NCBI RefSeq assembly: GCF_003148805.1
Contig: NZ_QGGX01000001.1
Span: 355,526-419,525, forward strand
Length of the DNA stretch: 64,000 nt
DNA from: Aminobacter sp. AP02
GTDB taxonomy: Bacteria; Pseudomonadota; Alphaproteobacteria; Rhizobiales; Rhizobiaceae
Direction of reading: 5' to 3'
Shown: positions 44,241 through 53,337 of the stretch, piece after piece
Numbering within the stretch: position 1 is the stretch's first letter
Layout: every line of letters starts with the position of its first letter
Notes under the pieces: model-generated
Told to the model about the DNA's origin: nothing
Databases searched by the model: none
The model's input: the letters and a program-made list of their open reading frames with translations, nothing else
Position numbers and translations under genes: made by a program

Positions 44241-45260
44241 TCATTTGCCTGCGGCCGGCTCGCTGGAGCCCGGCTCGTTTCCGGCAATTTTCGCCTGCCT
44301 GAGCTCGCTCAGATATGGAACGAGCAGGTTCTCGACCGACGCCGGATCGGGCGCATGCCGGTATTCGAAACACGGGATGCCGGGCCGCACCATTTCGGCG
44401 ATGTGGTCGGCGCCGGTCGCATAGATGACCGCGTCGGAGCCGGCGATGATCTCGCGAATGTCGGGTGCAGCCGACCAAGTTACCTTGATCTCGGAGACGT
44501 GCGGCGCGTATTCGCGCACGCTTGGCCGCATGACGGCGATGTAGTCCTGAAGCTGGGCGATCGCCGCCACGCGCGATCGCGGATCGAGCACTGCCAGCGC
44601 TTGCCGGGTCTGCCCGGAAGGTAGAAAGCGCAGTGGCAGGATGTTGGCGTCGGGCACGACTTCCCGCACTTCGGCTTCGCGATTGAGGAAAGTCAGTACG
44701 AGGTCAGCACCCAGGCAAGCCTGCCGTGACGCCTCGTCGGCCCGCAATCCATCAAGCGTCAGCAGTGATATCGTGTCGCCGGAAGCAAAGACCGGGCGGA
44801 TCTGTTCGATGTAGTCGTATCCAGGCCCCTCGAAGATGGCCACGAACACCACATTGAGGCCCGCCTTCGGCTTGCGCAGCTGCGACTGCGCGTTGATCAT
44901 CGAGACTAACGAAGCCGTCGGCACGCCGAGGCGCTCGGCCTTGCCCAGCAGAACTTCAATGTCGATTCGCAATGCTGCCGCCGGCGCGTTGTCAGCGACG
45001 ATGTTGTAGTTCCTGTGGGCGACGAAGGCGCCGAGCCCCTGCCGCATCTCGATCAGACCAGCGTCGCGCAACTGCTGATACACATGCGCAACCGTCATCG
45101 GGGCGATGCCGAGTTCTGCTGCAAGCTGGCGAACGGACTGCAGCTTCGTGCCGTGCGGTATGTCGCCAAACGACAGCGAGTAATTGAGCAAGCCATGCAG
45201 CTGCGTCCCGACAGGGACGGGCAGGGACTTGTCGATACTGGAAGCGTCGATTGCAAACAC
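44241..45260 (-). CDS. GntR-type regulator with a C-terminal periplasmic-binding-like sensor
   Basis: 339 residues. The N-terminal GntR winged helix (about 20-85) shows GTKLQSVRQLAAELGIAPMTVAHVYQQLRDAGLIEMRQGLGAFV. The C-terminal 240 residues look like a two-lobed ligand-binding domain (NVVFVAIFEGPGYDYIEQI...GADLVLTFLNREAEVREVVP). It starts the nine-gene operon, and a perfect palindrome at 45273-45287 lies just before it, so self-control and control of the importer are likely. The divergent aldo/keto reductase may share the regulation. Confidence 0.88.
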   Translation of the reverse strand: MFAIDASSIDKSLPVPVGTQLHGLLNYSLSFGDIPHGTKLQSVRQLAAELGIAPMTVAHVYQQLRDAGLIEMRQGLGAFVAHRNYNIVADNAPAAALRIDIEVLLGKAERLGVPTASLVSMINAQSQLRKPKAGLNVVFVAIFEGPGYDYIEQIRPVFASGDTISLLTLDGLRADEASRQACLGADLVLTFLNREAEVREVVPDANILPLRFLPSGQTRQALAVLDPRSRVAAIAQLQDYIAVMRPSVREYAPHVSEIKVTWSAAPDIREIIAGSDAVIYATGADHIAEMVRPGIPCFEYRHAPDPASVENLLVPYLSELRQAKIAGNEPGSSEPAAGK

Positions 45261-45272
45261 GTGTGCTACTCA

Positions 45273-45287
45273 GTTGATACACTCAAC
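45273..45287. promoter_or_regulatory. Probable operator of the GntR-type regulator
   Basis: GTTGA-TACAC-TCAAC: perfect 5-bp arms with a 5-bp spacer, 13 bp upstream of the regulator start, in the divergent region with the aldo/keto reductase. A smaller palindrome CACGTG lies at 45259-45264. Confidence 0.5.
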
Positions 45288-45449
45288 GATAACACGAGAG
45301 TCGTTTTGCGCAAGACGGCAATTTGCCAGTGTGAGCGTTTTTTGAGTTTTGTGGAAAAATACAAGATTTCGAAATTTTATGGACTTTTCTGGGCGATGGT
45401 GGCAACAAATGCGAAGATTAGCCAGATCGAAGACGCAAGAGGTGTACTA

Positions 45450-46433
45450 ATGGAATATGTCAATCTGGGCCGTTCGGGTCTCAAGATTTCGCGGATCGCT
45501 CTGGGCTGCATGTCGTTCGGCTCATCAAAATGGGCACCTTGGGTGCTCGATGAGGAAGCCTCGGTCCCGATCATCGCCAAGGCCGTCGAGCACGGCATCA
45601 ACTTCTTCGACATGGCAGACATGTATTCGAACGGCGCCAGCGAAGAGGTGGTGGCCAAGGTGCTGAAGCCTTTGGTTCCGCGCCACAAGCTGGTGCTGGC
45701 GACCAAGCTCTACAATCCGATGAGTTCAGACCCCAATGATCGCGGCCTGTCGCGCAAGCATGTGTTCGAGGCTGTCGACGGAAGCCTGAAGCGGCTGGGC
45801 ACCGACTACATCGACCTCTACCAGCTGCATAGATTCGACTACGGCACCCCGCTCGAGGAAACGCTCGACGCGCTCGACGACGTGGTGCGTGCCGGAAAGG
45901 TTCGCTATCTCGGGGCATCGTCGATGCACGCATGGCAGTTCATGAAGGCGATAGGGCTGCAGCGCCAGCATGGCTGGGCGCAGTTCGTGTCGATGCAGCC
46001 TCACTTCAACCTGATCTATCGCGAGGAGGAGCGCGAGATGCTGCCGCTCTGCCGCTCCGAAGGCGTCGGCGTCATCCCGTGGAGCCCGTTGGCACGCGGC
46101 CTTTTGGCCGGTCGCCGTAAGGAAGATGAAGCTGCGACGCTGCGTGCAAAGACCGACGGCACGGCTAACGCGCTGTATGACCGGACGCGCGTCCAGGACG
46201 ACGCGGTGATCGATGCGGTGCGCAAGGTCGCCGAGCGCCACGGCCGGCCGATGGCGCAGATCGCCTATGCCTGGGTCGCTTCGCGACCGGGCATTTCGGC
46301 CCCCATCGTCGGCATCTCCAAGCTGCACCAGTTCGACGACGCGCTCGCCGCGCTGGATATCAAGCTGACGGACGCCGATGTTGCCGAGATGGAGGCGCCC
46401 TACAACGCAAAGAACGTCGCAGGCCATGTCTGA
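45450..46433 (+). CDS. Aldo/keto reductase
   Basis: 327 residues from the ATG at 45450, with AAGAGGT 7 bases upstream; upstream in-frame sequence crosses the divergent control region and is rejected. The catalytic tetrad region is visible: FFDMADMYSNG (Asp, Tyr), LVLATKLYNP (Lys) and IDLYQLHRFD (His). SIGV-type C-terminal NADP site is represented by PIVGISKLHQFDDAL. It reduces carbonyls with NADPH. The gene ends before a strong hairpin and stands as a single unit divergent from the peptide operon. Confidence 0.95.
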   Translation: MEYVNLGRSGLKISRIALGCMSFGSSKWAPWVLDEEASVPIIAKAVEHGINFFDMADMYSNGASEEVVAKVLKPLVPRHKLVLATKLYNPMSSDPNDRGLSRKHVFEAVDGSLKRLGTDYIDLYQLHRFDYGTPLEETLDALDDVVRAGKVRYLGASSMHAWQFMKAIGLQRQHGWAQFVSMQPHFNLIYREEEREMLPLCRSEGVGVIPWSPLARGLLAGRRKEDEAATLRAKTDGTANALYDRTRVQDDAVIDAVRKVAERHGRPMAQIAYAWVASRPGISAPIVGISKLHQFDDALAALDIKLTDADVAEMEAPYNAKNVAGHV

Positions 46434-46494
46434 CCGACCCGTCTAGCTGTCATGCAGTGGCGCTCGGCAATACGAGCGCGGCTACAAAGTGGTA

Positions 46495-46526
46495 TGCGAT
46501 GAGACCCCCAGCGGGGTCTCATCGCA
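46495..46526 (+). terminator. Strong hairpin after the aldo/keto reductase gene
   Basis: TGCGATGAGACCCC / GGGGTCTCATCGCA, a perfect 14-bp stem with loop CAGC, 61 bp after the stop at 46433. No T-run follows, but stem strength makes a terminator or 3' end stabiliser likely. Confidence 0.7.
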
Positions 46527-46685
46527 CCATCGAAACGCCGATAGGCAGGCTTGAAAGGCCGACGCTGACGATAAGGCGGCGGCACGTTTCGAATATGCGA
46601 TCTTACTAAAATACGAGCGGTTTTGTTGGCGGTTTCACAATCATCGTGAAGCATGCTGCCGTTGAGGAGGCGTTAGGAGGATCGA

Positions 46686-46877
46686 ATGCGATCGGACTTC
46701 GCCACAGCGCGGCGTCATCTGGAACAGGCGTGCAAATACCTGCCAGGCGACGACGACTTGACGCGCAAACTGCTTGCGGCCTTGTACCTGCTTATCGATG
46801 CCACCTTGACCGCTGAACATATAGTGGACAAGGAGTCCAAGATCGTGGCGTTCCCTGGCGCTCGACCTCGACGCTGA
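46686..46877 (+). CDS. Small hypothetical protein (63 aa)
   Basis: Strong ribosome site TTAGGAGG, 5 bases before the ATG at 46686. The product is helical, with an acidic centre (YLPGDDDLTRKLLAALYLLIDATL) and a basic Arg-rich tail. Similar tiny single-gene products are widespread in rhizobia without a known role. It converges on the Pha antiporter operon, whose stop is at 46905. Confidence 0.65.
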   Translation: MRSDFATARRHLEQACKYLPGDDDLTRKLLAALYLLIDATLTAEHIVDKESKIVAFPGARPRR

Positions 46878-46904
46878 AGGCGCGGGGCTAAGCAGTACGC
46901 CTGG

Positions 46905-47291
46905 CTAGTCCGACGTTCCGGGGCGCTCGGCGCCCGGCTCCCCGGCTGCCTCGAATTGCGGCACGCCCGGCGTGCCTTCAGTGCGGTCGCGATAAAGCGC
47001 TGCACGTGCCAGGAGCATCAAGGTGACAGGCGTCGTCACCACCACGAAGATCGTGATCAGCACTTCGTGCAGGACAGGCCGTGACTGCAGCACGGAAAAG
47101 CAGATGATCGAGGCGATGAGGATCGCACCAGCGCCCCAGGTCGTTCCGAGCGTCGGCGCATGGACGCGCTCATAGAAGCTTTGAAAACGCACGAGCCCGA
47201 TTGCCCCCAGCAGCGTCAATCCTGATCCCAAGACCAGGAGAAAGGCAACGATAAGGGCAACCCAGGCCGGAAGATCGGTAGTGTGGCTCAT
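46905..47291 (-). CDS. phaG: Monovalent cation/H+ antiporter subunit G (PhaG/MrpG)
   Basis: 128 residues, three membrane segments (first at WVALIVAFLLVLGSGLTLLGAIGLVRF). FYERVHAPTLGTTWG is the family signature. It is the last gene of the Pha operon, overlapping phaF by ATGA. It is required with all other subunits for Na+ or K+/H+ exchange. Confidence 0.95.
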   Translation of the reverse strand: MSHTTDLPAWVALIVAFLLVLGSGLTLLGAIGLVRFQSFYERVHAPTLGTTWGAGAILIASIICFSVLQSRPVLHEVLITIFVVVTTPVTLMLLARAALYRDRTEGTPGVPQFEAAGEPGAERPGTSD

Positions 47292-47569
47292 TCGATCACC
47301 TCGCCGCGCATCAGGAATTTGGCCAAGGCGACGGTTGAAACGAAGCCCAAAAGCGCAATCACCAGGGCTGCTTCGAAGTATGTCGTCGAACCTGTGCGGA
47401 TGCCGAACGTCAGCAGCACCAGCATGGCTGCCACATAAAGCGCATCGAGCCCGAGTACGCGATCCTGAGCTCGCGGGCCACGAACAAGCCGCCAGATTGC
47501 GCAGGCCATGGCAGCGACTAGCAGCATCTGGGAAAGTGTAAGGGCCAGGATGAGAATGACACCGCTCAT
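47288..47569 (-). CDS. phaF: Monovalent cation/H+ antiporter subunit F (PhaF/MrpF)
   Basis: 93 residues with three membrane segments. VRGPRAQDRVLGLDALYVAAMLVLLTFGI contains the conserved D-R-V-L-D region. Its ATG overlaps the phaE stop and its stop overlaps phaG. Confidence 0.95.
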   Translation of the reverse strand: MSGVILILALTLSQMLLVAAMACAIWRLVRGPRAQDRVLGLDALYVAAMLVLLTFGIRTGSTTYFEAALVIALLGFVSTVALAKFLMRGEVIE

Positions 47570-48048
47570 TCGAAAATCTCCATCAACAGGCTCTCGTAGC
47601 GTTTGACCGTGTCGATCCAGTCCTGTTCGTTGACCAGATCGAGCACGTGGATCAACAGCCGGCCGTTGGCCGAATGGTATTCAAGCCAGGCAGTGCCGGG
47701 CGTGCTGGTGACGATGCAGGCGAGCACGGCAAGGCCGGTGCGGTCACGCAGTTCGAGCGGGATGGTGACGAAACCCGAGTCCCGTTGCCTGCGCCGTCCC
47801 TTCAGGATGATGCCGGCAACCGCGATGTTGGAATGGCAGATATCGACGAACACCACCCAGATCAGTCGCGGAATCATGTCCCAGCGCCTTACTCTCGGCT
47901 GCGCCGGCTGGAGGGCCGACATGGCCTGCGACGCGCCAAGAGCGATGATACTGCCCAGGATCAGGTGTCCGAGGGAAAACCGGTTGAGCAGCAGCCACAT
48001 GACAACCAGCGAAGCTGTCAGAACGGGGTAAGGCAGCCAGCGGTTCAT
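47566..48048 (-). CDS. phaE: Monovalent cation/H+ antiporter subunit E (PhaE/MrpE)
   Basis: 160 residues from ATG 48048 (MNRWLPYPVLTASLVVMWLLL). Two hydrophobic segments are followed by a soluble domain with the family tract VTSTPGTAWLEYHSANGRLLIHVLDL. The frame stays open to 48831 upstream, but that stretch is antisense-like noise over phaD in another frame and is rejected. It overlaps phaD by ATGA. Confidence 0.95.
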   Translation of the reverse strand: MNRWLPYPVLTASLVVMWLLLNRFSLGHLILGSIIALGASQAMSALQPAQPRVRRWDMIPRLIWVVFVDICHSNIAVAGIILKGRRRQRDSGFVTIPLELRDRTGLAVLACIVTSTPGTAWLEYHSANGRLLIHVLDLVNEQDWIDTVKRYESLLMEIFE

Positions 48049-49688
48049 TTGGCCTCCACGGATTTGGGCCCGGGCAGGCTGGACGCGGACATGACATCGG
48101 AGATGTAGCTGCTGGGGTCGTGCAGGGAGCGCGCAGTGGCATCCATATAGGCCATCACTTTGCCACCCTGGACGCTGAGGCCGACGCACAAGATGAGCAG
48201 GAACGCGACGGGCGCGAACTCCATGACCAGCACGCGGGGCACCGTGCCTTCGATCGGTGCCCAGAAGGTGCGGATACCAGCGCGTGTCATGGCGATCATC
48301 GCTGCAAGGCCAGAAAGGATCAGCAGGGCGCCAAACACCCATGTGGTCAACGAGATTCCACCGCTGCTCGCACCAAGTCCTTCGGGATTGAAGACCGCTG
48401 TCAGCATGGCGAATTTGGCGATGAAGCCCGACAGGGGGGGCAGGCCCGCAAACAGCAGGGCGGCACCGGTGAAGCAAATCCCGAGGATGACCAGGGTTGC
48501 TGGAATGGCAACGCCGATTTCGTCCTCCTCCTCTTCCTCGTCCATATCGTCGCCATAGGCCTCCATGGTGACGGCGAGGACGTCGGCTGCGGGATCCTGG
48601 GCGCGTTCGACGAGTTCGATGAGCAGGAAGAAAGCCGCGATCGTCAGGGTGGAGCTGACCATATAGAACAGCGCTCCGGCGGTGAGCGAAACATTGGACA
48701 TGCCGATGGCGGCAAGCAGCGTGCCCGACGACACCAGCACATAGGAGCCAGCGAGGCGTCCCATGGCTTGCGACGCCAAGACACCGATGGCGCCGAAGGC
48801 GATGGTGACCATGCCGCCGTAGAGCAGCCAAGGCTCGCCGAAACCAGCGGATGCGCCTGCATCAGCACCAAACAACAGCAACGACAACCGCAGCAGGATG
48901 TAGATGCCGACCTTGCTCAGCATGGCGAAAATCGCCGCCACGGGCGCGGCCGCCGCGCTGTAGGCGGTCGGTAGCCAGAAGCCGAGCGGCCACATGCCGG
49001 CCTTTATCAGAAAAGCGATGCCGAGGATCGCTGCGCCAGCTTCCAGCAGCATGCGGTCGTCGGCGCTGACCATGGGGATGCGGATGGCAAGGTCAGCCAT
49101 GTTGAGCGTGCCGGTGACGCCGTAGATCAAGCTGACGCCGATCAAAAATAGCGATGCACCGGCAAGATTGATCACCACGTAGTGCAGGCCGGCCTTGACC
49201 CTGAGTGACCCGGATCCATGCAGGATCAGGCCGTAGGATGCGGCTAGGAAAACCTCGAAGAAGACGAAGAGATTGAACAGGTCGCCGGTAAGGAAGGCAC
49301 CGTTCAATCCCATAAGCAGGAATTGGAACAAGGTGTGGAAATGCGGGCCGCTCTTGTGCCAGCGGGCGAGCGAAAAGGTCAGTGCCGCAATCGCCAAGAC
49401 CGATGTCAGCACCAGCATCAGCGCCGACAGGCGGTCGAGCACCAAAACGATGCCGAACGGCGCCACCCAGTTGCCAAGCAGATAGACCGTGTTGGCAGCG
49501 GTGCCCGTTTCCGGTGCCGTATCGGCGAAGGTCACGAGGGTTGTGGCGACGACCAGCAAGGCCAGGGTCGCAAAGAGGCTGACGAGCGCCTTGAAGGCAC
49601 GGCGCCGTTCGTCGAACACAAGCAGGAAGGCCCCTGTCGCCAGGGGCAACAGGATCGGTGCGATCACAAGATGGTTCGCCCAGGACAT
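48045..49688 (-). CDS. phaD: Monovalent cation/H+ antiporter subunit D (PhaD/MrpD)
   Basis: 547 residues, a NuoM/NuoN-like proton-channel subunit with about 14 membrane segments (LVIAPILLPLATGAFLLVFDERRR start). Conserved charged residues lie in FNLFVFFEVFLAASYGLILHG and FLIKAGMWPLGFWLPTAYSAA. A short acidic insert (DDMDEEEEEDE, about 380-390) is unusual. TGATG-type junction with phaC. Confidence 0.95.
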   Translation of the reverse strand: MSWANHLVIAPILLPLATGAFLLVFDERRRAFKALVSLFATLALLVVATTLVTFADTAPETGTAANTVYLLGNWVAPFGIVLVLDRLSALMLVLTSVLAIAALTFSLARWHKSGPHFHTLFQFLLMGLNGAFLTGDLFNLFVFFEVFLAASYGLILHGSGSLRVKAGLHYVVINLAGASLFLIGVSLIYGVTGTLNMADLAIRIPMVSADDRMLLEAGAAILGIAFLIKAGMWPLGFWLPTAYSAAAAPVAAIFAMLSKVGIYILLRLSLLLFGADAGASAGFGEPWLLYGGMVTIAFGAIGVLASQAMGRLAGSYVLVSSGTLLAAIGMSNVSLTAGALFYMVSSTLTIAAFFLLIELVERAQDPAADVLAVTMEAYGDDMDEEEEEDEIGVAIPATLVILGICFTGAALLFAGLPPLSGFIAKFAMLTAVFNPEGLGASSGGISLTTWVFGALLILSGLAAMIAMTRAGIRTFWAPIEGTVPRVLVMEFAPVAFLLILCVGLSVQGGKVMAYMDATARSLHDPSSYISDVMSASSLPGPKSVEAK

Positions 49689-50026
49689 CAGTTGGGCTCC
49701 CGGCCATCGACATGGTCACTGCCGGTAAGGCCCCGCGAAACCAGAAGCAGGACCAGAAACAATGCCGTAGTGGCAAAGCCGATGACGATGGCGGTCAAGA
49801 CCAGCGCCTGCGGGATCGGATCGGTATAATCGGCCGGATTGACGCTGCCGGATGCCAGCACTGGGGCTGCGTTGATCTGCAAACGCCCCATCGAAAAGAT
49901 GAAGAGGTTGACGCCATAGGCAATGAGCGCAAGGCCAATGATGACCTGATAGGTGCGCGGCCTCAACAAGAGCCAAACGCCTGAGCCGACAAAGACACCT
50001 ATTCCGATGGCAAGAATCAGTTCCAT
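49688..50026 (-). CDS. phaC: Monovalent cation/H+ antiporter subunit C (PhaC/MrpC)
   Basis: 112 residues, NuoK-like with three membrane segments (MELILAIGIGVFVGSGVWLLL start; LVLTAIVIGFATTALFLVLLL). It sits between phaAB and phaD with one-base overlaps at both ends. Confidence 0.95.
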   Translation of the reverse strand: MELILAIGIGVFVGSGVWLLLRPRTYQVIIGLALIAYGVNLFIFSMGRLQINAAPVLASGSVNPADYTDPIPQALVLTAIVIGFATTALFLVLLLVSRGLTGSDHVDGREPN

Positions 50027-52950
50027 CAGGCGGTCTCCTCGTCTGCGGCAGCGATGGTGCGGGCGACGCGATGCCGGCGGATCGACTGGTGGGCAAGGGC
50101 AATCAGCATGAGCACGGTTGCGCCAACGACCAGCGAGAACACGCCGAGATCAAAGAATATGGCGCTGGCAAGGGGCATGTCGCCGATCAGCGGCAGGTCG
50201 ACATAACGCGAATGCGAGGTCAGGAACGGGTAGCCGAACAGCCAGGAGCCGGCCCCGGTGAATGCCGCCAACAGCAGGCCAAGGCCGATCCACCTCACAG
50301 GCAAAACCCTGAGGCGGTCTTCGACCCACCTTGTTCCCGCCGCCATGTATTGAAGGATGAAGGCGGCCGCCATGGCGATGCCGGCCGCAAAGCCGCCGCC
50401 GGGCAGATCGTGCCCGCGGAAGAAAAGATACGCGGCGAACATGATGATGACAGGAAACAGCCACTGCATGATGACGGCGGGAATCATCAGGTAGTCGATG
50501 ATCGTCTCGCCGGTCTCGCGATCGGGCTGGGCCTCATCGAAGGCGGTCTGGATTCGCTGCTGTTCGGGTGAATCGACGCTATCGGGGGCAGGCCGGAAGC
50601 GGCGCAGCAAGGCAAACACCGTCAGCGCGACGATGGCGAGTACGGTGATTTCGCCGAATGTGTCGAACGCGCGGAAATCGACCAGGATGACGTTGACGAC
50701 ATTGCGTCCACCGCCTTCGCTATATGCCTTTTCCAGGAAATAGTCGGCGATTGTGGGCGGTGGCGTGCGTGTCATCACCGCATAGGCAATCAGCGTCACA
50801 CCGACGCCGACGGAAACCGCGATAGCAAGATCGCGGAAGCGGCGCAGCCGCGCTCCTGGGACGGCAGAGGCGATGGTAGGGCCGTCCTGGACGCGCTTGG
50901 GGAGCCAGCGCAGTCCAAGCAGGATGAGAACCGTGGTCACGATCTCAACGAGAAGCTGGGTGACCGCGAGGTCGGGCGCTGAAAGCCAAACGAATGTGAT
51001 GCAGGTGACAAGCCCCGCACCTGACAGCAGGATCAGGGCGGCAAGCCGATGGAACTTCGCCTGATAGGCCGCACCGAGGGCGCAGACGATGCCGAGCACC
51101 CAGACACCGGCAAAGACCGGATCGGCACCCGTCAAGGTGAATCGGCCGGGCGTGAAACCCCGGCTGTAGAGCGGCCACAGGGCCGCAACGAAAGCGACTG
51201 TCACCAGCAGGCGCAACTGCGGCTGAAGCCGGCGCGCACCGAGGCGGTAGTCTACAAAGCGCGCCCAGCGCCACGAGACCGTGACCATGAAGCGCTCGAA
51301 GATGCGCTGGCCCTTGAGGCGGCGGAAGAACGGCGGACCCTCTTCGCAGCGCGACAGGTAGTCCTTTAACAAGAGATACAAAATGACACCGGCAATCAGC
51401 GCGACGATACTCATCAGCAAGGGCAGATTGAAGCCGTGCCAGATGGCCAGGCTGTATTCCGGGGTACGCGCGCCGAGCACCGAAGTGACGGCGGTATGCA
51501 GGAACGGCCCGATCGTCAGCGCAGGAATGGTTCCGACCAGCAGACAGGCAACAACCAAGAGCAGGATCGGAAACCGCATGAGGAATGGCGGCTCGTGCGG
51601 TGCCACACTGGGCACGTCGGTCGGTAGCGGCCCAAAGAACACGCCATGGATGAAGCGGATTGAATAGGTGACCGCAAAGGCGCTGGCCAACACGGCGACA
51701 TAAGGTGCCGCAGTGTCGAGAACAGAGATCGCATGGGTTTCGATCGCCTCGGCGAAGAACATCTCTTTGGACAGGAAGCCGTTGAGCAGGGGAACGCCCG
51801 CCATGGCAGCACTTGCCACCATGGCAAGGGTGGCTGTGATCGGCATGAACCGGAAAAGCCCGCTCAACCGACGAATGTCACGCGTGCCGCATTCGTGGTC
51901 GATGATGCCGGCGGCCATGAACAGCGACGCCTTGAAAGTGGCATGGTTGACCATGTGAAAGATGGCGGCGACAGCACCGAGCGGGCTGCCCAGGCTGAGC
52001 AGCAGCGTGATCAGGCCAAGGTGGCTGATCGTCGAATAGGCGAGCAGGCCTTTGATGTCCTGCTGGAAGATGGCGAAATAGGCCCCCAGCGCAAGCGACA
52101 TCATTCCGCAGAAGCCGAGAATCCAGAACCATTCGGTGGAACCCGACAGCACTGGCCACAGCCGCGCCATCAGGAACACGCCGGCCTTCACCATGGTCGC
52201 CGAATGCAGGTAGGCCGACACAGGTGTCGGGGCCGCCATGGCGTTTGGCAGCCAGAAATGGAATGGGAACTGGGCGCTCTTGGTCAATGTGCCAAGCAGG
52301 ATGAGCACAATTGCTGGCACGTAGAGATCGTGCGAGCGGATGAGATCGCCGGAGGCCAGCACGCGGTCGAGATCGTAGCTGCCGACGATGTGACCGATGA
52401 GCAGCACGCCGGCGAGCAGCCCCAGGCCGCCGATGCCGGTGATGGTCAAGGCCATGCGTGCTCCATCGCGCGCATTGGCGTTGTGGTGCCAATAGCCGAT
52501 CAGCAGGAACGAAAAGACGCTGGTCAGTTCCCAGAACACCACTAGCAGGATGAGATTGCCCGAAAGCACGACGCCGAGCATCGCGCCCATGAAGGCAAGG
52601 AAGAACGAAAAGAAGCGCGGAACCGGATCCTCCGGCGACATGTAGTAGCGGGCATACAGCACCACGAGAAAGCCGATGCCGCTGATCATGGTGGCAAAAA
52701 GCCAGGCGAATCCGTCCATGCGCAGGGACAGGTTGAGGCCAAGTGAGGGGATCCATTCGATATTGCTGCGAATGGCGTCGCCGGCCGCGACCGCCGGATA
52801 GCTGGCCGATGCAAGGATCAGCGTAACGAGCGTGACGACGCCAGCCAGCCAGGCTTCGGCATTCCGTGCATTGGTAGGCAACAACGCGGCAATGGCACTG
52901 CCGACGAAAGGCAAGACGATCATCCATATCAATGATGTTCCGTCTGTCAT
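50026..52950 (-). CDS. phaAB: Monovalent cation/H+ antiporter subunit A/B fusion (PhaAB/MrpA')
   Basis: 974 residues. The N-terminal 500 are NuoL-like (IGYWHHNANARDGARMALTITGIGGLGLLAG; FPFHFWLPNAMAAPTPVSAYLHSATMVKAG). The middle carries the MrpA C-terminal domain, and the last ~140 are an MrpB domain (PGGGFAAGIAMAAAFILQYMAAGTRWVEDRL). The fusion of A and B followed by C, D, E, F, G is the group 2 layout, as in rhizobial pha operons needed for alkali or potassium adaptation and, in Sinorhizobium, for symbiotic infection. First gene of the operon; the XRE gene is divergent. Confidence 0.95.
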   Translation of the reverse strand: MTDGTSLIWMIVLPFVGSAIAALLPTNARNAEAWLAGVVTLVTLILASASYPAVAAGDAIRSNIEWIPSLGLNLSLRMDGFAWLFATMISGIGFLVVLYARYYMSPEDPVPRFFSFFLAFMGAMLGVVLSGNLILLVVFWELTSVFSFLLIGYWHHNANARDGARMALTITGIGGLGLLAGVLLIGHIVGSYDLDRVLASGDLIRSHDLYVPAIVLILLGTLTKSAQFPFHFWLPNAMAAPTPVSAYLHSATMVKAGVFLMARLWPVLSGSTEWFWILGFCGMMSLALGAYFAIFQQDIKGLLAYSTISHLGLITLLLSLGSPLGAVAAIFHMVNHATFKASLFMAAGIIDHECGTRDIRRLSGLFRFMPITATLAMVASAAMAGVPLLNGFLSKEMFFAEAIETHAISVLDTAAPYVAVLASAFAVTYSIRFIHGVFFGPLPTDVPSVAPHEPPFLMRFPILLLVVACLLVGTIPALTIGPFLHTAVTSVLGARTPEYSLAIWHGFNLPLLMSIVALIAGVILYLLLKDYLSRCEEGPPFFRRLKGQRIFERFMVTVSWRWARFVDYRLGARRLQPQLRLLVTVAFVAALWPLYSRGFTPGRFTLTGADPVFAGVWVLGIVCALGAAYQAKFHRLAALILLSGAGLVTCITFVWLSAPDLAVTQLLVEIVTTVLILLGLRWLPKRVQDGPTIASAVPGARLRRFRDLAIAVSVGVGVTLIAYAVMTRTPPPTIADYFLEKAYSEGGGRNVVNVILVDFRAFDTFGEITVLAIVALTVFALLRRFRPAPDSVDSPEQQRIQTAFDEAQPDRETGETIIDYLMIPAVIMQWLFPVIIMFAAYLFFRGHDLPGGGFAAGIAMAAAFILQYMAAGTRWVEDRLRVLPVRWIGLGLLLAAFTGAGSWLFGYPFLTSHSRYVDLPLIGDMPLASAIFFDLGVFSLVVGATVLMLIALAHQSIRRHRVARTIAAADEETA

Positions 52951-53040
52951 CTTTCGTGGGCACTCATCTGGGGGTGGGAACTATTGCTTGATTTCACCCA
53001 TTATGGTTGACTCTCAAGTGATCCGGCAAGGCTTCATTCG

Positions 53041-53337
53041 ATGAATCTACTTCCTGAGCAATGCAGGGCCGCGCGCGGCCTGCTCAACTGGACGCAGGAA
53101 CAGCTCGCGGCACTTGCCGGAGTGTCGCGCAGCACGATCAAGGATTTCGAATGCCATCGCCATGCATTGCACCGCACGACCGAGAGCTTGCTGGTCGATG
53201 CGCTGACGCAAGGCGGGGTTCTCTTGCTTTCATCCGATCATGAAGGACCAGGTGTCCGTCTGAAGCTACACGCGCGTGCCCCGAAGCAGCACAGGTCCAA
53301 GTCGGGCGTGGTGGGCACGCCTCTCAGCGACGGCTGA
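53041..53337 (+). CDS. XRE-family HTH regulator (98 aa)
   Basis: A small DNA-binding protein with a Cro/C1-type helix-turn-helix over about 6-40 (RAARGLLNWTQEQLAALAGVSRSTIKDFECHRH). The C-terminal half is basic and apparently disordered. This short form, with GVLLLSSDHEGPGVRLK after the helices, is common in alphaproteobacteria. It is divergent from the pha operon with 90 bp between starts, so it may control it, although such proteins are often unlinked to their targets. Confidence 0.85.
   Translation: MNLLPEQCRAARGLLNWTQEQLAALAGVSRSTIKDFECHRHALHRTTESLLVDALTQGGVLLLSSDHEGPGVRLKLHARAPKQHRSKSGVVGTPLSDG

Noticed and set aside
45015..45449. Upstream extension of the aldo/keto reductase
   Set aside because: It covers the divergent regulator gene and control region. 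The family start and ribosome site are at 45450.
48049..48831. Upstream extension of phaE
   Set aside because: It lies inside phaD in another frame. The family start MNRWLPYPV at 48048 is preceded by the usual ATGA overlap.
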